A stretch of 64,000 nucleotides of DNA. Source: Novosphingobium album (ex Liu et al. 2023). GTDB taxonomy: Bacteria > Pseudomonadota > Alphaproteobacteria > Sphingomonadales > Sphingomonadaceae. Shown here one piece after another: positions 25,133 through 35,348 of the stretch. The notes below the pieces were generated by a model. That model ran no database searches and was not told where the DNA came from. It saw nothing but the letters and a program-made list of their open reading frames with translations. The stretch spans positions 1 through 64,000 of the forward strand of contig NZ_JARESE010000082.1 in assembly GCF_029076845.1 (NCBI RefSeq), given 5' to 3'. The stretch's first letter is position 1; each line of letters opens with the position of its first letter. The translations under genes and the position numbers were made by a program.

Positions 25133-27280
25133 TCACTCGGCCGCTTCGAGCTCGCTTCCCACGGGCGGCATATTGTGGCCCAGCAGCCGCAGCATGTCGG
25201 CGGCGCATTCGACCACGTTCGAGCCGGGGCCATAGATGCCCTGCACCCCAGCCTCGCGCAGGAACTCATAATCCTGCGGCGGGATGACGCCGCCAGCGAC
25301 GACCTTGATGTCCGGCCGCCCGGCTTCCTTGAGATGGCCGATCAGTTCGGGGATCAGCGTCTTGTGCCCGGCCGCGAGCGAGGAGGCGCCAACCGCGTCG
25401 ACACCTTTCTCCAGCGCGAGCTTGCAGGCTTCCTCGGGCGTCTGGAACAGCGGGCCGCTGGTCACATCGAAACCCATGTCGCTGAAGGCCGAGGCGATCA
25501 CGTTGGCACCGCGATCGTGGCCGTCCTGCCCCATCTTGGCGACCAGCATGCGCGGCTTGCGGCCCAGGCGGCGCGTCACCGCCTCGACCCCGTCGAGCAC
25601 CTGCTGGTAGCGGCTGTCGCCGGCGTAGGCGCCGCCATAGACGCCCTTCACCGGGGTGGGGAACGTGCCGTAGCGATCGAAGGCGACTTCCATCGCATCG
25701 GAAATCTCGCCCAGCGTCGCGCGGTGGCGCGCGGCCTCGACCGCGAGTTCGAGCAGGTTGCCGGTGCCCTTGGCCCCTTCGGTCAGCGCGGCGAGCGCGG
25801 CGCGGCACTTGGCCTCGTTACGCGTGGCGCGCACCTGCCTGATCCGGGCGATCTGGGCTTCGCGGACCTTGTGGTTGTCCACTTCCAGCGTTTCAAGCGC
25901 GTCCTCGTTGGCGAGGCGGTACTTGTTCACGCCGACGATGACGTCCTCGCCCTTGTCCACCCGCGCCTGGCGCGCGGCGGCGGCTTCCTCGATCATCGCC
26001 TTGGGCCAGCCGGCCGCCACAGCCTTGGCCATGCCGCCTTCGGCCTCGACCCGCTCAATGATCTCCCAGGCCTTGTCGACCAGTTCGGCCGTCAGCGCCT
26101 CGATGTAGTAGGAGCCGCCCAGGGGATCGACGACATTGCACATGCCGGTCTCTTCCTGGATGACGATCTGGGTATTGCGGGCGATGCGCGCGGAGAAATC
26201 GGTCGGCAGCGCGATCGCTTCGTCCAGCGCATTGGTGTGCAGCGACTGGGTGCCGCCCAGCATCGCCGCCATCGCCTCGATCGTCGTGCGCATGACGTTG
26301 TTGTAGGGGTCCTGCTCCTGCAGCGAGACGCCCGAGGTCTGGCAATGGGTGCGCAGCATCTTCGAGCGTTCGGACTTGGCGCCCAGCCTGGTCATCACCC
26401 GGTGCCACAGCACGCGCGCGGCGCGCAGCTTGGCGATCTCCATGAAGAAGTTCATGCCGATGGCGAAGAAGAATGACAGGCGGCCGGCGAACTTGTCGAT
26501 ATCGAGGCCCGAGGCGACGCCGTACTTCACGTATTCCATGCCGTCGGCGATGGTGAAGGCCAGTTCCTGCACTTGCGTCGCGCCGGCTTCCTGCATGTGG
26601 TAGCCGGAGATCGAAATGCTGTTGAATTTCGGCATGTTGGCCGAAGTATAGGCAAAAATGTCCGAAATGATCCGCATCGAGGGCTCGGGCGGATAGATAT
26701 AGGTGTTGCGGACCATGAACTCCTTGAGGATGTCGTTCTGGATGGTCCCGTCAAGCGCTGCGGTGGGAACGCCCTGCTCCTGCCCCGCGACGATGAAGAA
26801 GGCGAGCACCGGGATCACCGCGCCGTTCATCGTCATCGAGACGGACATTTCGCCCAGCGGAATGCCGTCGAACAGGATCTTCATGTCCTCGACCGAATCG
26901 ATCGCCACGCCCGCCTTGCCGACATCGCCGACGACGCGCGGGTGATCGCTGTCATAGCCGCGATGCGTCGCAAGGTCGAAAGCGACCGAAAGACCCTTCT
27001 GGCCCGCCGCCAGGTTGCGGCGATAGAACGCGTTCGATTCCTCGGCGGTGGAAAAGCCGGCGTACTGGCGAATGGTCCACGGGCGGCCCGCGTACATCGA
27101 GGCGCGCACCCCGCGCGTGAACGGCGCGAAGCCCGGCAGGCCCGGATCGGTGGTGACGTCCCCGGCGGTATAGAGCGGCTTGACCGCGATCCCCTCGGGC
27201 GTGTGCCAGGTCAGGTCCTTGCCTTTGACCTCCTTGTCCGCCGCGGCCTGCCAGTCCTGAATCGTCGGTTTCTCGCTCAT
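25133..27280 (-). CDS. Methylmalonyl-CoA mutase (single-chain, catalytic)
   Basis: A 715-residue adenosylcobalamin enzyme that converts (R)-methylmalonyl-CoA to succinyl-CoA. The N-terminal barrel has RPWTIRQYAGFSTAEESN and the substrate-binding region RGYDSDHPRVVGDVG. The C-terminal B12 domain has DxHxxG (D586, H588, G591), the SxL motif in GASSLAAGH and the GG of VVAGGVIP. The ATG at 27280 is the family start. No MeaB/ArgK G-protein chaperone gene is in this window. It is the third enzyme of the pathway started by PccAB. Confidence 0.96.
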   Translation of the reverse strand: MSEKPTIQDWQAAADKEVKGKDLTWHTPEGIAVKPLYTAGDVTTDPGLPGFAPFTRGVRASMYAGRPWTIRQYAGFSTAEESNAFYRRNLAAGQKGLSVAFDLATHRGYDSDHPRVVGDVGKAGVAIDSVEDMKILFDGIPLGEMSVSMTMNGAVIPVLAFFIVAGQEQGVPTAALDGTIQNDILKEFMVRNTYIYPPEPSMRIISDIFAYTSANMPKFNSISISGYHMQEAGATQVQELAFTIADGMEYVKYGVASGLDIDKFAGRLSFFFAIGMNFFMEIAKLRAARVLWHRVMTRLGAKSERSKMLRTHCQTSGVSLQEQDPYNNVMRTTIEAMAAMLGGTQSLHTNALDEAIALPTDFSARIARNTQIVIQEETGMCNVVDPLGGSYYIEALTAELVDKAWEIIERVEAEGGMAKAVAAGWPKAMIEEAAAARQARVDKGEDVIVGVNKYRLANEDALETLEVDNHKVREAQIARIRQVRATRNEAKCRAALAALTEGAKGTGNLLELAVEAARHRATLGEISDAMEVAFDRYGTFPTPVKGVYGGAYAGDSRYQQVLDGVEAVTRRLGRKPRMLVAKMGQDGHDRGANVIASAFSDMGFDVTSGPLFQTPEEACKLALEKGVDAVGASSLAAGHKTLIPELIGHLKEAGRPDIKVVAGGVIPPQDYEFLREAGVQGIYGPGSNVVECAADMLRLLGHNMPPVGSELEAAE

Positions 27281-27299
27281 GACGTCATTCTTTCCATTC

Positions 27300-27974
27300 T
27301 CAGCAGCCCGTGAGCTGCTGGTCCTTGCTGCCCTGAAGCTTGTAGCCCTTGTCGCCATCACGCACGTAAAGGGCGGTGAAATTGCGCGTGCCGGTGAACG
27401 CGACCTTGAACGACTGGTCCGGCATCACATCGGTGATCTCGCCCTTGATCGACGTGGGCGAGCGCTCGACCGCGCCGCTGTTGTCATAATCGCTTTCGAA
27501 CTCGGCCACCTTGACCGGGCCATCGGGGCGAAGCTCGGTCAGCACCGTCCACGCACAGGTCTGCCCCTGCCAGGTGCCGCCGCCCTCGGCGATCACCATG
27601 GGATAGTCCGAAAAGCTGCGATCGATGCGAAACCCGCTCATCGCCCCGAAGCTGCCAAGCTCGACCGCCTTGGGATAGGATTTCACCACCTTGTCGCCAT
27701 CGAGGTAGGAGATCGCCAGCCGCCCGGAATCGGCGTGGCTGGCGTTGGAAATGGCGACCTGCTCGATCCGCACCGCGCCAAACGGCGCATCGGCCACTTG
27801 CGTATCGGTGACGACTTCGGCCGGCGCGTCGGAGGCATCGGCGTCAGCGGCGGCGGTTTCGGTCGCCTGCGCGTCGCTGTCCCGCGCCGGGGGCTGGCAC
27901 GCCGCGAGAGTGCCGGCCAGGCAGGCCAGCGCAACCCTTGCGGCATATCTGCGTGCCATTCCCATCGCTCTCAA
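27300..27974 (-). CDS. Predicted lipoprotein of unknown function
   Basis: About 224 residues with a signal sequence and lipobox (CLAGTLAAC), followed by an Asp/Ala/Thr-rich spacer (DAQATETAAADADASDAPAE) and a globular domain with two further cysteines and a C-terminal LTGC. It starts four bases inside the epimerase stop (27971-27974) and is followed 19 bases later by the mutase gene. I do not recognise a family. The ATGs at 27974, 27965 and 27959 are all possible starts. Confidence 0.7.
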   Translation of the reverse strand: MRAMGMARRYAARVALACLAGTLAACQPPARDSDAQATETAAADADASDAPAEVVTDTQVADAPFGAVRIEQVAISNASHADSGRLAISYLDGDKVVKSYPKAVELGSFGAMSGFRIDRSFSDYPMVIAEGGGTWQGQTCAWTVLTELRPDGPVKVAEFESDYDNSGAVERSPTSIKGEITDVMPDQSFKVAFTGTRNFTALYVRDGDKGYKLQGSKDQQLTGC

Positions 27975-28408
27975 TGCGCCTCCCCGGGCGTCTCCATGAT
28001 CTCGGTGAGCTGGCCGCCCATGTCCTTCGGGTGGACGAAGAAGATGAGCGTGCCGTGCGCGCCGATGCGCGGCTCGCCAAGCACCCGCTTGCCCAGGCTT
28101 TCGAACCAGGCCTTGGCCGCGTGAATATCGGGCACTTCATAGCAGATGTGGTGCTGGCCCCCGAGCGGGTTCTTCTCCAGCCACTTGCCGACGGCCGAAT
28201 CCGGCGAAGTGGGCTGCAGCAGCTCCACCTGGGTGCCATGGGTGCCGCCCTCGCCCGGCGTGTTGACGAAGCAGACGCGCACTTGCTGGCTTTCCAGCAC
28301 GAACGGCTCGGTGATGTCGGTGGCCCCCATGACGTCGCGATAGAACGCGATCGAGGCGTCGAGATCGGGCGTGGCGACGCCGATGTGGTTCATCCTGCCG
28401 AGTTGCAT
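27971..28408 (-). CDS. mce: Methylmalonyl-CoA epimerase
   Basis: A 145-residue vicinal-oxygen-chelate protein that interconverts (S)- and (R)-methylmalonyl-CoA, linking PccAB to the mutase. The metal ligands are visible in order: His in MNHIGVATPDLD, Gln/Glu in QVELLQP, His in GQHHICYEV and Glu in QLTEIMETP. The ATG at 28408 is chosen because the preceding frame shares no homology and overlaps the thiolase. It is five bases after the thiolase stop. Confidence 0.92.
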   Translation of the reverse strand: MQLGRMNHIGVATPDLDASIAFYRDVMGATDITEPFVLESQQVRVCFVNTPGEGGTHGTQVELLQPTSPDSAVGKWLEKNPLGGQHHICYEVPDIHAAKAWFESLGKRVLGEPRIGAHGTLIFFVHPKDMGGQLTEIMETPGEAH

Positions 28409-28413
28409 CTGTG

Positions 28414-29604
28414 TTACTCCACGTTCTCGATGACCATGGCGATGCCCTGGCCGCCGCCGATGCACATCGTGATGAGGCCGTACCGGCCGCCGGTGCGCTT
28501 CAGTTCGTAGATCGCCTTGATCGTCAGCATCACGCCGGTCGCGCCCACCGGATGGCCGAGCGAGACGCCCGAGCCATTGGGGTTCACCTTCTCGGGATCG
28601 AAGCCGAGCGCCTTGGCGACGGCACAGGCCTGCGCCGCGAACGCCTCGTTGCTTTCGATCACGTCGATCTGGTCGAGCGAAAGGCCGGCGCGCGCCAGCG
28701 CGATCGGCACGGCCTTGATCGGGCCTTCGCCCATGTACTCAGGCTCGACCCCGGCATGGCCCCAGGCGACGATCCGCGCCATCGGCGCGAGGCCGCGCTT
28801 CTCGACCTCTGCGCCGGTCGCCAGCACCACGGCGGCGGCGCCGTCGTTGATGCCCGAGGCATTGCCGGCGGTGACGCTGCCGTCCTTCTTGAAGGCCGGG
28901 CGCATCGCGGCGAGCACGTCGAGCGTGGTATCGGCGCGCGGGTGCTCGTCGGTGTCGAACACCACCGTGCCCTTGCGAGTCTTGATCTCGACCGGGAGGA
29001 TCTGCTCCTTGAAGCGGCCTTCCGCGATCGCGCGGCTGGCGCGCTGGTGGCTGGTGACGGAAAGGCCGTCCATCTCCGCGCGCGTCACCTGGTGGCGCTC
29101 GGCCACGTTCTCGGCGGTGATGCCCATGTGATTGCCGCTGATGGCGTCAGACAGACCGAGCGTCAGCGCGTCTTCCTGGGTGTTGCTACCCATCTTCCGG
29201 CCCCAGCGCACGCCGTGGTCGTGATAAGGCACGTTCGACATCGATTCCGCGCCACCCGCCAGCGTGATCGCGGCTTCGCCAAGCTTCATCATCTGCGCGG
29301 CCGAGACGATCGCCTGGACGCCCGAGCCGCACAGCCGGTTGAGCGTAAGCGCCGGGGTGGACAGCGGCACGCCCGCGTTGATGCCGATCACGCGGCTGAG
29401 CATCTCGTCGCGCGCGCTGGTCGGCATGACCTGGCCGATCACGACGTGCTCGACCGCTTCCGGCTCGACGCCCGCGCGCTTCAGCGCCTCGGTGGCGACC
29501 AGCCCACCCAGCTCGGATGGCAGGAAGCCCTTGAGCGAACCGCCGAAGTCGCCGATCGCGGTACGCACGCCGCTGACGATATAGATTTCTTCCAATTCAG
29601 CCAT
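28414..29604 (-). CDS. Acetyl-CoA C-acyltransferase (thiolase)
   Basis: A 396-residue thiolase. The acyl-accepting cysteine is C92 in NRLCGSGVQ; ESNEAFAAQ, GHPVGATG and the C-terminal CIGGGQG (second catalytic cysteine) are intact. It either splits beta-ketoacyl-CoA or condenses acetyl-CoA. Its place between pccB and mce suggests work on odd-chain or branched acyl-CoA that yields propionyl-CoA, for example in branched-chain amino acid or odd-chain fatty-acid breakdown. A PhaA/BktB role cannot be excluded. Confidence 0.9.
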   Translation of the reverse strand: MAELEEIYIVSGVRTAIGDFGGSLKGFLPSELGGLVATEALKRAGVEPEAVEHVVIGQVMPTSARDEMLSRVIGINAGVPLSTPALTLNRLCGSGVQAIVSAAQMMKLGEAAITLAGGAESMSNVPYHDHGVRWGRKMGSNTQEDALTLGLSDAISGNHMGITAENVAERHQVTRAEMDGLSVTSHQRASRAIAEGRFKEQILPVEIKTRKGTVVFDTDEHPRADTTLDVLAAMRPAFKKDGSVTAGNASGINDGAAAVVLATGAEVEKRGLAPMARIVAWGHAGVEPEYMGEGPIKAVPIALARAGLSLDQIDVIESNEAFAAQACAVAKALGFDPEKVNPNGSGVSLGHPVGATGVMLTIKAIYELKRTGGRYGLITMCIGGGQGIAMVIENVE

Positions 29605-29623
29605 TTCAGGTCTCTCCGGCGCT

Positions 29624-31153
<1,530 letters not shown>

Positions 31154-31168
31154 CCACAGTCCCTTGTC

Positions 31169-31266
31169 GACATGAAATTCGGCATGAAAATTCGACACGA
31201 AATTCGGCATGAAAATTCGACACGAAATTCGGCATGAAAATTCGACACGAAATTCGGCATGAAATC
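31169..31266. repeat. 25-bp tandem repeat array upstream of pccB
   Basis: Three perfect copies of a 25-bp unit (31181-31205, 31206-31230, 31231-31255) with partial copies at both edges. Each unit is itself two related halves, GGCATGAAAATTC and GACACGAAATTC, so the array is about eight imperfect repeats of 12-13 bp. It lies just ahead of pccB, within the presumed leader. Not a CRISPR: there are no spacers. Confidence 0.92.
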
Positions 31267-31307
31267 GTGCCAGTGCCTAAGGCAGGTTGCGGGCCTCAGG
31301 TCAATAG

Positions 31308-31327
31308 GTTTAATCGCCCGGTTAAAC
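31308..31327. promoter_or_regulatory. Palindromic operator GTTTAA-N8-TTAAAC
   Basis: A perfect 6-bp inverted repeat around an 8-bp spacer that itself keeps CG at symmetric positions, so the half-site reads GTTTAAxCG. The shape is typical of TetR-family operators. It lies about 155 bases upstream of pccB and would control the propionyl-CoA operon; the regulator is not identified. Confidence 0.5.
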
Positions 31328-31460
31328 TAATGGTGCCCAGCAATTCCGCCGCTTGCAAGGCCGCGGTTGCGTGCCGAACACCTGTGCTTGAGTTCCTTGC
31401 AACACTCCCTTTCCGGTAGACATTCGCGCGGCGGATGGTCCGCCAAAACTCCTGGCCGGC

Positions 31461-32807
31461 TCACTTCATCAGCACCAGTTCCTCGGCCATCGAGGGATGC
31501 AGCGCCACGGTCGCGTCGAAATCGACCTTGGTCAGCCCGGCTTTCACCGCGATCGCCGCGGCCTGCAGGATCTCGGGCGCTTCGGGGCCGATCAGGTGGA
31601 CGCCCAGCACCCGATCGGTATTGGCATCGACCACCAGCTTGTAGAGCCCGCGTTCCATCCGTCCGGCAAAGACGTTCTTCATCGGCCGGAAATCGGAGGT
31701 GAACACCTTGACGTTGCCATGGCGGTTGCGTGCCTGCCCTTCGGTCAGCCCCACGCCCGCGAGCGGCGGCTGCGAGAACACGGCGCTGGGGATGCAGGTG
31801 TAATCCACCGTCCGGGGCATATTGCCGAAGACGGTGTCGGCAAAGGCCTGTCCTTCGCGAATCGCCACCGGGGTGAGCTGCACCCGATCGGTCACGTCAC
31901 CCACCGCATAGATGCTGGGGCAGGTGGTGCGGCTGTGCTCGTCGACCGGGATCTCGCCCTTTTCGCCCGGCACGATGCCGGCATTCTCCAGCCCGAGCCC
32001 GGCGGTGTTGGGCTTGCGCCCGGTGGCGATCAGCACGGTATCGACCGCGACCGGGTCTTTCCTGCCCGCGGTGACGAGGAACGATCCGTCGTCCTGCCGG
32101 ACCACCTCGGTGATCGGGCAATTGAACTTGTATTCGATGCCGCGCGCCATGGTGATCTGCAGCAGCCGGTCGCGCAGCGATTCGTCATAGCCGCGCAGGA
32201 TCTGGTCGGAACGGTTGACCACCGTCACCTGGCTGCCCAGCGCGTTGAAGATGCCGGCGAATTCCATCGCGATATAGCCCGCCCCCTGGATCAGCACGCG
32301 GCGCGGCAGTTCGGGCAGATGGAACACCTCGTTCGAAGTGATGCAGTGCTCCACGCCGGGAAACTCGGGCAGCACCGGCCAGGCGCCGACCGCGACCAGA
32401 ATCACTTTCGCGGTGATCTCGCGCCCGCTGGCCAGCCGCACCGAATGCGGCCCGGTGATCGTCGCGCGTTCGAGGAAGCGTTCGACGCCGTTGTTCTCCA
32501 GCGTCTGGGTATAGGCGGCGTTGAGCCGGTCGACATCGCGCAGCACCGTATCGCGCAAGGTCGCCCAGTCGAACGACATGCCGGCCACCGTCCAGCCGTA
32601 ATGCGCCGCGTCCTGCAGTTCCTCGGCGAAATGCGATCCATAGACCAGCAGCTTCTTGGGCACGCAGCCCCGGATCACGCATGTGCCGCCGACCCGGTAT
32701 TCCTCCGCGACCGCCACTTTCGCCCCGTGCGCCGCCGCCACGCGGCTGGCGCGCACGCCGCCCGATCCCGCGCCGATGGTGAAAAGGTCATAATCGTAGT
32801 CGGACAT
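31461..32807 (-). CDS. gor: Glutathione-disulfide reductase
   Basis: A 448-residue FAD/NADPH disulfide reductase. The N-terminal FAD fingerprint is TIGAGSGGVRASR; the redox pair is C43/C48 in GTCVIRGCVPKK, the GCVPKK end being typical of glutathione reductase; the NADPH-domain GAGYIAMEFAG is present. The C-terminal interface motif (GVHLIGPEAPEILQ, then VALHPSMAEE with the catalytic His) is complete. It keeps glutathione reduced in the cytoplasm. It is upstream of pccB but separated by a repeat-bearing regulatory region, so probably a separate unit. Confidence 0.92.
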   Translation of the reverse strand: MSDYDYDLFTIGAGSGGVRASRVAAAHGAKVAVAEEYRVGGTCVIRGCVPKKLLVYGSHFAEELQDAAHYGWTVAGMSFDWATLRDTVLRDVDRLNAAYTQTLENNGVERFLERATITGPHSVRLASGREITAKVILVAVGAWPVLPEFPGVEHCITSNEVFHLPELPRRVLIQGAGYIAMEFAGIFNALGSQVTVVNRSDQILRGYDESLRDRLLQITMARGIEYKFNCPITEVVRQDDGSFLVTAGRKDPVAVDTVLIATGRKPNTAGLGLENAGIVPGEKGEIPVDEHSRTTCPSIYAVGDVTDRVQLTPVAIREGQAFADTVFGNMPRTVDYTCIPSAVFSQPPLAGVGLTEGQARNRHGNVKVFTSDFRPMKNVFAGRMERGLYKLVVDANTDRVLGVHLIGPEAPEILQAAAIAVKAGLTKVDFDATVALHPSMAEELVLMK

Positions 32808-33008
32808 CACGCGGCCTCCTGTTGCGCGGCGCATATGGGCGATGCGACGCACGATTGCCAAGCCATGCGGTGGACGCGGGGCAGGCCACGGCCTGTCGAA
32901 ATCTGCCCACCGATCACCGCAAGGCTATTGTCTATTTCAATGGTAGAGTTACTTTGACTCTGCGGATGGCCGATCGCGACTCGCCACTCCGCGCACGTTC
33001 GATGGAGC

Positions 33009-33671
33009 ATGACAATGGCATACAACAGCAAACCTGCCGCCGCCTCCACCCGGCCGGCCGTGCTGCTCGTCCCCGGCCTGTCCGGCAGCGGCGAGAACCA
33101 CTGGCAAACGCGCTGGGAGAATGAACTGCCTGATTGCCGCAAGGTCGATCTCGGCCTGTGGGAAGATCCGCACCGCAACACCTGGATCAACAAGCTGAAC
33201 CTCGCGATCCACCGTGCCGGACAGCCGGTGGTGCTGGTCGCGCACAGCCTTGGCTGCCTGCTCACCGCGTGGTGGGCGAAGTTCGAGCAGCCCGGCTGGT
33301 GCGATCCGGTGATCGGCGCGCTGCTGGTCGCGCCGCCCGAGGCCGATTTCTTCCCGCTCGACGAACGGATCGCCCGCTTCGCGCCGACCCCGTGCGATGC
33401 CCTGCCCTTCCCCTCGATCCTCGTCGCCAGCCGCGACGATCCGTGGATGGGCTTCAACACCGCCAAGGCGCTGGCGCGGCGGTGGAACAGCGAATTCGTC
33501 GACGCGGGCGAGCGCGGCCATATCAATGCCGATTCCGGCCTGGGTGACTGGCGTTTCGGCCAGCGCCTGCTCGATCGGCTGATCGGCGCGGCCAGCACCC
33601 GGCGCGAGACGGCAGCAGCGATGCCGCCGGGCCACGGCGACTGGGCGGAGGGCCTGGAATACCGGGCCTGA
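33009..33671 (+). CDS. YdeN/RBBP9-like serine hydrolase
   Basis: A 220-residue alpha/beta hydrolase of the RBBP9/YdeN family. The opening VLLVPGLSGSGENHWQTRWE is the family hallmark; the nucleophile is S80 in AHSLGC, the acid is in SRDDPWM, and the catalytic His is in GHINADSGLGDW. ATG at 33009 or 33015 may be used. Substrate is unknown. It stands alone, divergent from gor. Confidence 0.87.
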   Translation: MTMAYNSKPAAASTRPAVLLVPGLSGSGENHWQTRWENELPDCRKVDLGLWEDPHRNTWINKLNLAIHRAGQPVVLVAHSLGCLLTAWWAKFEQPGWCDPVIGALLVAPPEADFFPLDERIARFAPTPCDALPFPSILVASRDDPWMGFNTAKALARRWNSEFVDAGERGHINADSGLGDWRFGQRLLDRLIGAASTRRETAAAMPPGHGDWAEGLEYRA

Positions 33672-33700
33672 GCGATCGGGCCTGAGCGATCGGGCCCGAT
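33664..33700. repeat. 14-bp tandem duplication and 12-bp palindrome
   Basis: GGGCCTGAGCGATC occurs twice in tandem (33664-33691), then the perfect palindrome ATCGGGCCCGAT (33689-33700). It spans the end of the hydrolase gene and the gap to the convergent pgi gene and may serve as a weak bidirectional terminator; there is no long T-tract. Confidence 0.6.
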
Positions 33701-33706
33701 TTGCGG

Positions 33707-35227
33707 TCAGGCGATCCCGGCTTGCGCCAGCAGCGCCTCGGTCGAGGGATCGAACGAGGCGCCGCCCTGCTCGATCTGCTTGGCGATCGCCTTGCCCAAC
33801 TCGACACCGAACTGGTCGAACGGATTGATCCCCATCAGCACCGCGTTGGCGAAAGTGCGGTGCTCGTGAAAGGCGATCAGCGCGCCGAAGCTCGCGGGCG
33901 TCAGCGCGTCGAGCAGGATCGTCGCCGAAGGCCGGTCACCCGGATAGGCGCGCGCGAGATCCTCGCTCGGCTTGCCGGCCATCAGCGCGGCGCCTTGCGC
34001 GAAGCAGTTGGACAGGAGGATGCGATGATGCGCCGGCGCGAGATCGTCGCCCGGCGTGATCGCGGCGATGAAATCGACCGGCACCAGGTTCGTGCCCTGA
34101 TGCAGCAACTGGAACACCGCGTGCTGCGCGTCGGTGCCCACGCCGCCCCAGGTGATCGGCGCGGTCGGCCCGTCAACGGGCTGGCCCTCGGCCGTCACCG
34201 CCTTGCCGTTCGATTCCATCTCAAGCTGCTGGAGATAGTCGGGCAGCAGCGCCAGACGCTCGTCATAAGCGAAGACCGCGCGCGTCTGGCAGCGGCGCAG
34301 GCGCGTGTAGTACTGGTCGGCGAAAGCGGCGCGCAGGCACAGGTTGGCCGCGCCGTCGGTCTCCAGGAAATGCCGGTCCACCGTCGCCGCGCCTTCGAGC
34401 AGCTCGGCGAAATCCGGCCAGCCCAGCGCGATGGCGATGGGAAAGCCGATCGAGGACCACAGCGAATAGCGCCCGCCCACGCTTTCGGAAAAGGGCAGCA
34501 CGCGCGTTTCGTCCACGCCCCATTCGATCGCCTTTTCGGGCGCGGCGGTCAGCGCGACGACCCGGCCGTAAGGATCGGTCACGCCACTGCCGCGCAGCCA
34601 GTCGAGCACGCTTTCGGCATTGGTCATCGTCTCGATCGTGGTGAAGGTCTTGGACGCGACCGCCAGCATCGTCGCCGCCGGATCGCAGGCGGCGAACGCC
34701 GCCTCAAGCGCGCAGCCGTCGATATTGGAGACGACATGGACGTCCATCATCGCCCCGTCGCGCGCCAGCGCGTCCACCGCCAGCGCCGGGCCGAGCGCGG
34801 AGCCACCGATGCCGACGTGGATCAGATGCTTCACATCGCCCATCGCGCCCCGGTGGATCGCCTCGACGATCGCGGCCATGCGCGAATGATAGCCCATGGC
34901 CCGGGCCACGCTCTCCGCGTTGCCGACGCCGCGTTGCGCGGTATGCTCGGCCGCGCGCCCCTCGGTCACGTTGACGATCTCGCCGGCGAACAGCGCCGCG
35001 CGCCGCCCGGCGAAATCCATCGCCTCGGCCAGCGCCTCGAACGCGGCGATATGCGCATCGTCGAGGTGGGTCTTGGACCAGTCGAACCGCATCCCGTCCT
35101 CGGGCAGCTCAAGCCGGGCGGAAAGCTTGGCGAGCCGCGCGGGATCGGCGGCGAAGAGTTCGGCCAGCCTGGGCTTGGGCAGGTTCGCCAGCGCTTGCCA
35201 TGCCGTGGAAATCGATTCGCTCATCAC
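33707..35227 (-). CDS. pgi: Glucose-6-phosphate isomerase
   Basis: A 506-residue enzyme that interconverts glucose-6-phosphate and fructose-6-phosphate. Family motifs include VGIGGSALGPALAVDAL, SKTFTTIETMTNA (phosphate loop), GGRYSLWSSIGFP (PGI signature 1 region, catalytic Arg) and the C-terminal GINPFDQFGVELGK. Full length; monocistronic, divergent from lepB. Confidence 0.95.
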   Translation of the reverse strand: MMSESISTAWQALANLPKPRLAELFAADPARLAKLSARLELPEDGMRFDWSKTHLDDAHIAAFEALAEAMDFAGRRAALFAGEIVNVTEGRAAEHTAQRGVGNAESVARAMGYHSRMAAIVEAIHRGAMGDVKHLIHVGIGGSALGPALAVDALARDGAMMDVHVVSNIDGCALEAAFAACDPAATMLAVASKTFTTIETMTNAESVLDWLRGSGVTDPYGRVVALTAAPEKAIEWGVDETRVLPFSESVGGRYSLWSSIGFPIAIALGWPDFAELLEGAATVDRHFLETDGAANLCLRAAFADQYYTRLRRCQTRAVFAYDERLALLPDYLQQLEMESNGKAVTAEGQPVDGPTAPITWGGVGTDAQHAVFQLLHQGTNLVPVDFIAAITPGDDLAPAHHRILLSNCFAQGAALMAGKPSEDLARAYPGDRPSATILLDALTPASFGALIAFHEHRTFANAVLMGINPFDQFGVELGKAIAKQIEQGGASFDPSTEALLAQAGIA

Positions 35228-35348
35228 ACCCCCTTGCCGTGATCTGCGCCGGCCTTATGCATGTTGCGCTTGCGAAGGCCAAGCCGGATCGGGGCCGGAT
35301 CACCCCCCGATGCGGTCAATGCACTTGACGCGGGGGTGCGCGGACAAC

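Larger units (their letters stand above)
31154..31460. other. Regulatory region between gor and pccB
   Basis: About 300 bases without a gene. It holds the tandem repeats next to pccB, the GTTTAA palindrome, and two TTGCAA-centred sites (CTTGCAAG at 31352-31359, CCTTGCAAC at 31395-31403) that resemble the TTTGCAAA half-sites reported for ScfR-family regulators. A TTGACC / CTTAGG pair with 17-bp spacing on the minus strand (around 31275-31304) is a weak promoter candidate. Confidence 0.5.

Noticed and set aside
31169..31266. CRISPR array
   Set aside because: The repeats are directly adjacent with no unique spacers, and no cas genes are near.
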